NCBI GenBank assembly: GCA_013399875.1 | Contig: VXAZ01000560.1 | Location: 2,035,789 to 2,099,788, forward strand | Direction of reading: 5' to 3' | Length of the DNA: 64,000 nt | From: Gymnorhina tibicen | Lineage: Eukaryota; Chordata; Aves; Passeriformes; Artamidae | Shown: in pieces, positions 61,879 through 64,000 of the stretch | Layout of the letters: every line of letters starts with the position of its first letter | How positions within the stretch are numbered: position 1 is the first letter of the stretch | The notes under the pieces: model-generated | What the model was told of the DNA's origin: nothing | The model's input: only the letters and a program-made list of their open reading frames with translations | The model's database searches: none | Translations under genes and position numbers: made by a program

Positions 61879-64000
61879 GCCACAGAGAAAGCAGTGGAGG
61901 AGCAGGGGGATCTGCCTGTCTTGCCAGCCTGGGAAACCAGAAGAGGGTTTGGAATAATCGTCCTCCGTGCCACTGCGTTTCTCCCTTTTTATCTGCCAGT
62001 GGTAAATCCCAGTCACTCAGGAGATATCCTGGAGTGAGACTGGTATGTGGTGATGGGTGAATCACAAAACATTTACAGAAAATGAAGGGTTTTGTAGGAG
62101 ACTGTGGAAGGAAATCCCGTTTCCTTTCCCTGAAACTGAGCAGAATTACATACTTGACAAAACAACTGCACAGCTCAAGGAATTCGCCTTCCACCTGCCC
62201 TGCCTGGGCCAGCACCCCAGTCCCACCATAAACACACAGATGGCTTCCCTCTGGACAAGAGAGAGGAGCAGCAGAACATGTTCAGTGTTAATTGTGGCAT
62301 CAGTGGAAGAAATTCAGATGAGGCATTCACTGAGAGAAGCCTTAGAAGACACTTACTTGATGCAGATTTTATGAACACAGCAGTGACATCAGGAGAGGGA
62401 TGGGAGGTCCAGCACACTTACTTTGCATGTGGACACATAATTCTTAATTTCATATTCTGTTTTTTTCCCTGGGGCTTAAATATCCATCAGTAAGCCATAC
62501 CAATATTTTTTACTTCCCTGACAGAAGCACTGAAAATCAGAACCCATTTATTTAGTACCAAACAAATGCAGAAATAAGAGCAGGCTGTAGCACTAAAATA
62601 CACATTTGTAACCCTCTGAGGACCAGATGCAGCAGAGCTGGAACACTCAGCAGCTGTAATGTGCACCGAGAAGTCACATTTGTTCAAGAAAAGCCACATT
62701 ACTTACATTAATTGGATGTGTCCAGCTCATCCTGAGTCCACTTAAGCCTTGGCAAACCTCTAGCTCTGAGCATAACAAAGGTATTAATACTGATATTCCT
62801 TTATATTATCCCATTTACAGAATGACTCCCACCTTTGCAGCCTAATACTTATTCTTTGGAACACAGAGAACTATTGACTCATATCTGGACTGGGTTGCCA
62901 AAACCTCCTAAATTTAGAGATGTTTGGAACGAGAAAGAGACTTTGGTTCAGGCCCATCCACAACAGCAAATTAAACACAAGTCATCATCTGTGCGAGCGA
63001 CATTTTCGGCATGTCCAGAGCCTGGCGGGACCTGACATTCCTTCTCCCAGAAAGATTTACAGAATTTGTGCATTGAAAAGCATTGAGGTAAACCCTGGTC
63101 TGAGGGCCAAGTGCATAAATTAGACCTGTCCCCTCCCTTCAGTAAATTACAGACGTACACGCTGTAGGTTGGCTCGCTGTGCTCTTGGCAACTCCAACAA
63201 CTCCGTGAGCGTGTGTTCACAGAAAGGGAGCTTGTGTCGTACTCACACATTTGCATTTTCTTCTCTGAGATCTTGGTGCAAGGAATATGTTGTACATCAT
63301 TTCTTCCCTCCATTCACATCAGATACTGGGTTAAACACACTGAGAAAAAAGAGTGATATTAAAATGTTGGCACGTACTGCACTTTCTCAGCAGAAACTGT
63401 GTCGCTTGCACATCACTTTGGTTTAAATGATGTAGGTCAGTGTTAGGTCAGCAAGAAGTGCTGGATTAGCATCTGCAGAGACTGAGGTCCTCTCCTCATT
63501 CACAGAGCAAGTCCAGATCAAGAAATGGCATTAAAGCTTCATGCACAAAGCTGCCTTGGAAGACAGAGATATTTCCTCAGGCCAACCAGGAGCTCACCTG
63601 TTCCTCAAGCCCTTGGTTTATATGGAAACCAGACTGGCCATTTGGCAGAGTGACAGGGGTCTGACGCTACCAAACTGCTTCTTCAAACACTGTCAGGGTT
63701 TTTATGAGCTGCATATTTGCAGAAGTCCATGTACCTGTGAAATAACTGAATCACTGTCTTCCATGTGTCAAAATGATGCCATTTCTGGGCTGTTCCATCT
63801 TCCTCCCACAGACCTACCACGTTTTAGGTGGAATGCACGGCCTGAAAACCCAAAAACGTGTGGCAGCTCAGACTGGCTCTAGAGAAGAAACACGGTGAAT
63901 GGCACTGGGAACCCCACACAACATTCCAAAGGGATGCAATTCACTCCAGGCTTTCAGCCTCCCAAACTGGATTATCTGTGTGAAGGTTTTCTCTATGACC

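Larger units (their letters stand above)
51126..64000. other. Intergenic region upstream of FGGY
   Basis: No exon with recognisable peptide or paired splice sites was found on either strand. The region holds relic repeats (51516-51600, 51851-51955, 52830-52960), a hexanucleotide microsatellite (61845-61878) and a candidate conserved block (59.85-60.80 kb). All open frames are short and lack family features. By human synteny recalled from memory, the next gene in this direction would be JUN, tens to hundreds of kilobases away. Confidence 0.7.

Noticed and set aside
61683..62215. Overlapping frames with Pro, Val-Glu or Ser-Thr runs
   Set aside because: Produced by the GTGGAG microsatellite in different frames.
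1..64000. CRISPR arrays, operons, prophage, integrative elements or intact endogenous retroviruses
   Set aside because: No regular spacer repeats, no ribosome-binding-site-led gene clusters, and no recognisable gag/pol peptides or paired LTRs; the DNA is ordinary avian gene and intergenic sequence.

Overview
This window is vertebrate nuclear DNA, almost certainly avian. The evidence is a set of CR1 LINE 3' ends with the typical bird tail (variants of tcatagaatcacagaatgg followed by ttgggttggaagggac), large AT-rich introns, one sharp CpG island, and a split gene whose predicted peptide closely resembles vertebrate FGGY. Nothing indicates prokaryotic or viral origin. The identification rests on reading the sequence and on remembered family knowledge; no search was run.

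The only protein-coding gene I can support is FGGY (FGGY carbohydrate kinase domain-containing protein, a D-ribulokinase-type sugar kinase), on the minus strand. Its promoter is a CpG island at about 50.48-51.12 kb. A probably non-coding first exon ends there at one of two tandem splice donors (last exon base 50838 or 50819). Coding exons follow leftward: 40332-40544 (contains the ATG at 40532-40530), 38369-38480, 36422-36573, 27026-27111 and 2393-2508. All phases join cleanly (0, 1, 0, 2, 1), giving about 222 residues, roughly the N-terminal 40% of the expected ~550-residue protein. The remaining exons lie beyond the left edge. Intron 5 alone is about 24.5 kb.

The introns hold relic repeats: CR1 fragments at 2181-2292, 3627-3750, 28250-28463, 32604-32915, 46138-46580 (older CR1/L3-like) and 49866-50192; MIR-like SINE relics at 11215-11345 and 23020-23135; and several simple repeats. 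No second gene was found inside them.

The right-hand 13 kb (51.1-64 kb) lies upstream of FGGY. It contains a short CR1 tail (51516-51600), a MIR relic (51851-51955), a probable older CR1 interior fragment (52830-52960), a GTGGAG microsatellite (61845-61878) and a block at about 59.85-60.80 kb that could be conserved regulatory DNA. I found no exons there. In human the upstream neighbour of FGGY is a long intergenic interval towards JUN (from memory), which fits.

I did not find a new molecular system. The observations most worth checking are the tandemly duplicated splice donor of FGGY exon 1, an 87-bp imperfect palindrome at 1614-1700, the C8T11 homopolymer tract in the acceptor of the start-codon exon, and the candidate conserved non-coding blocks.
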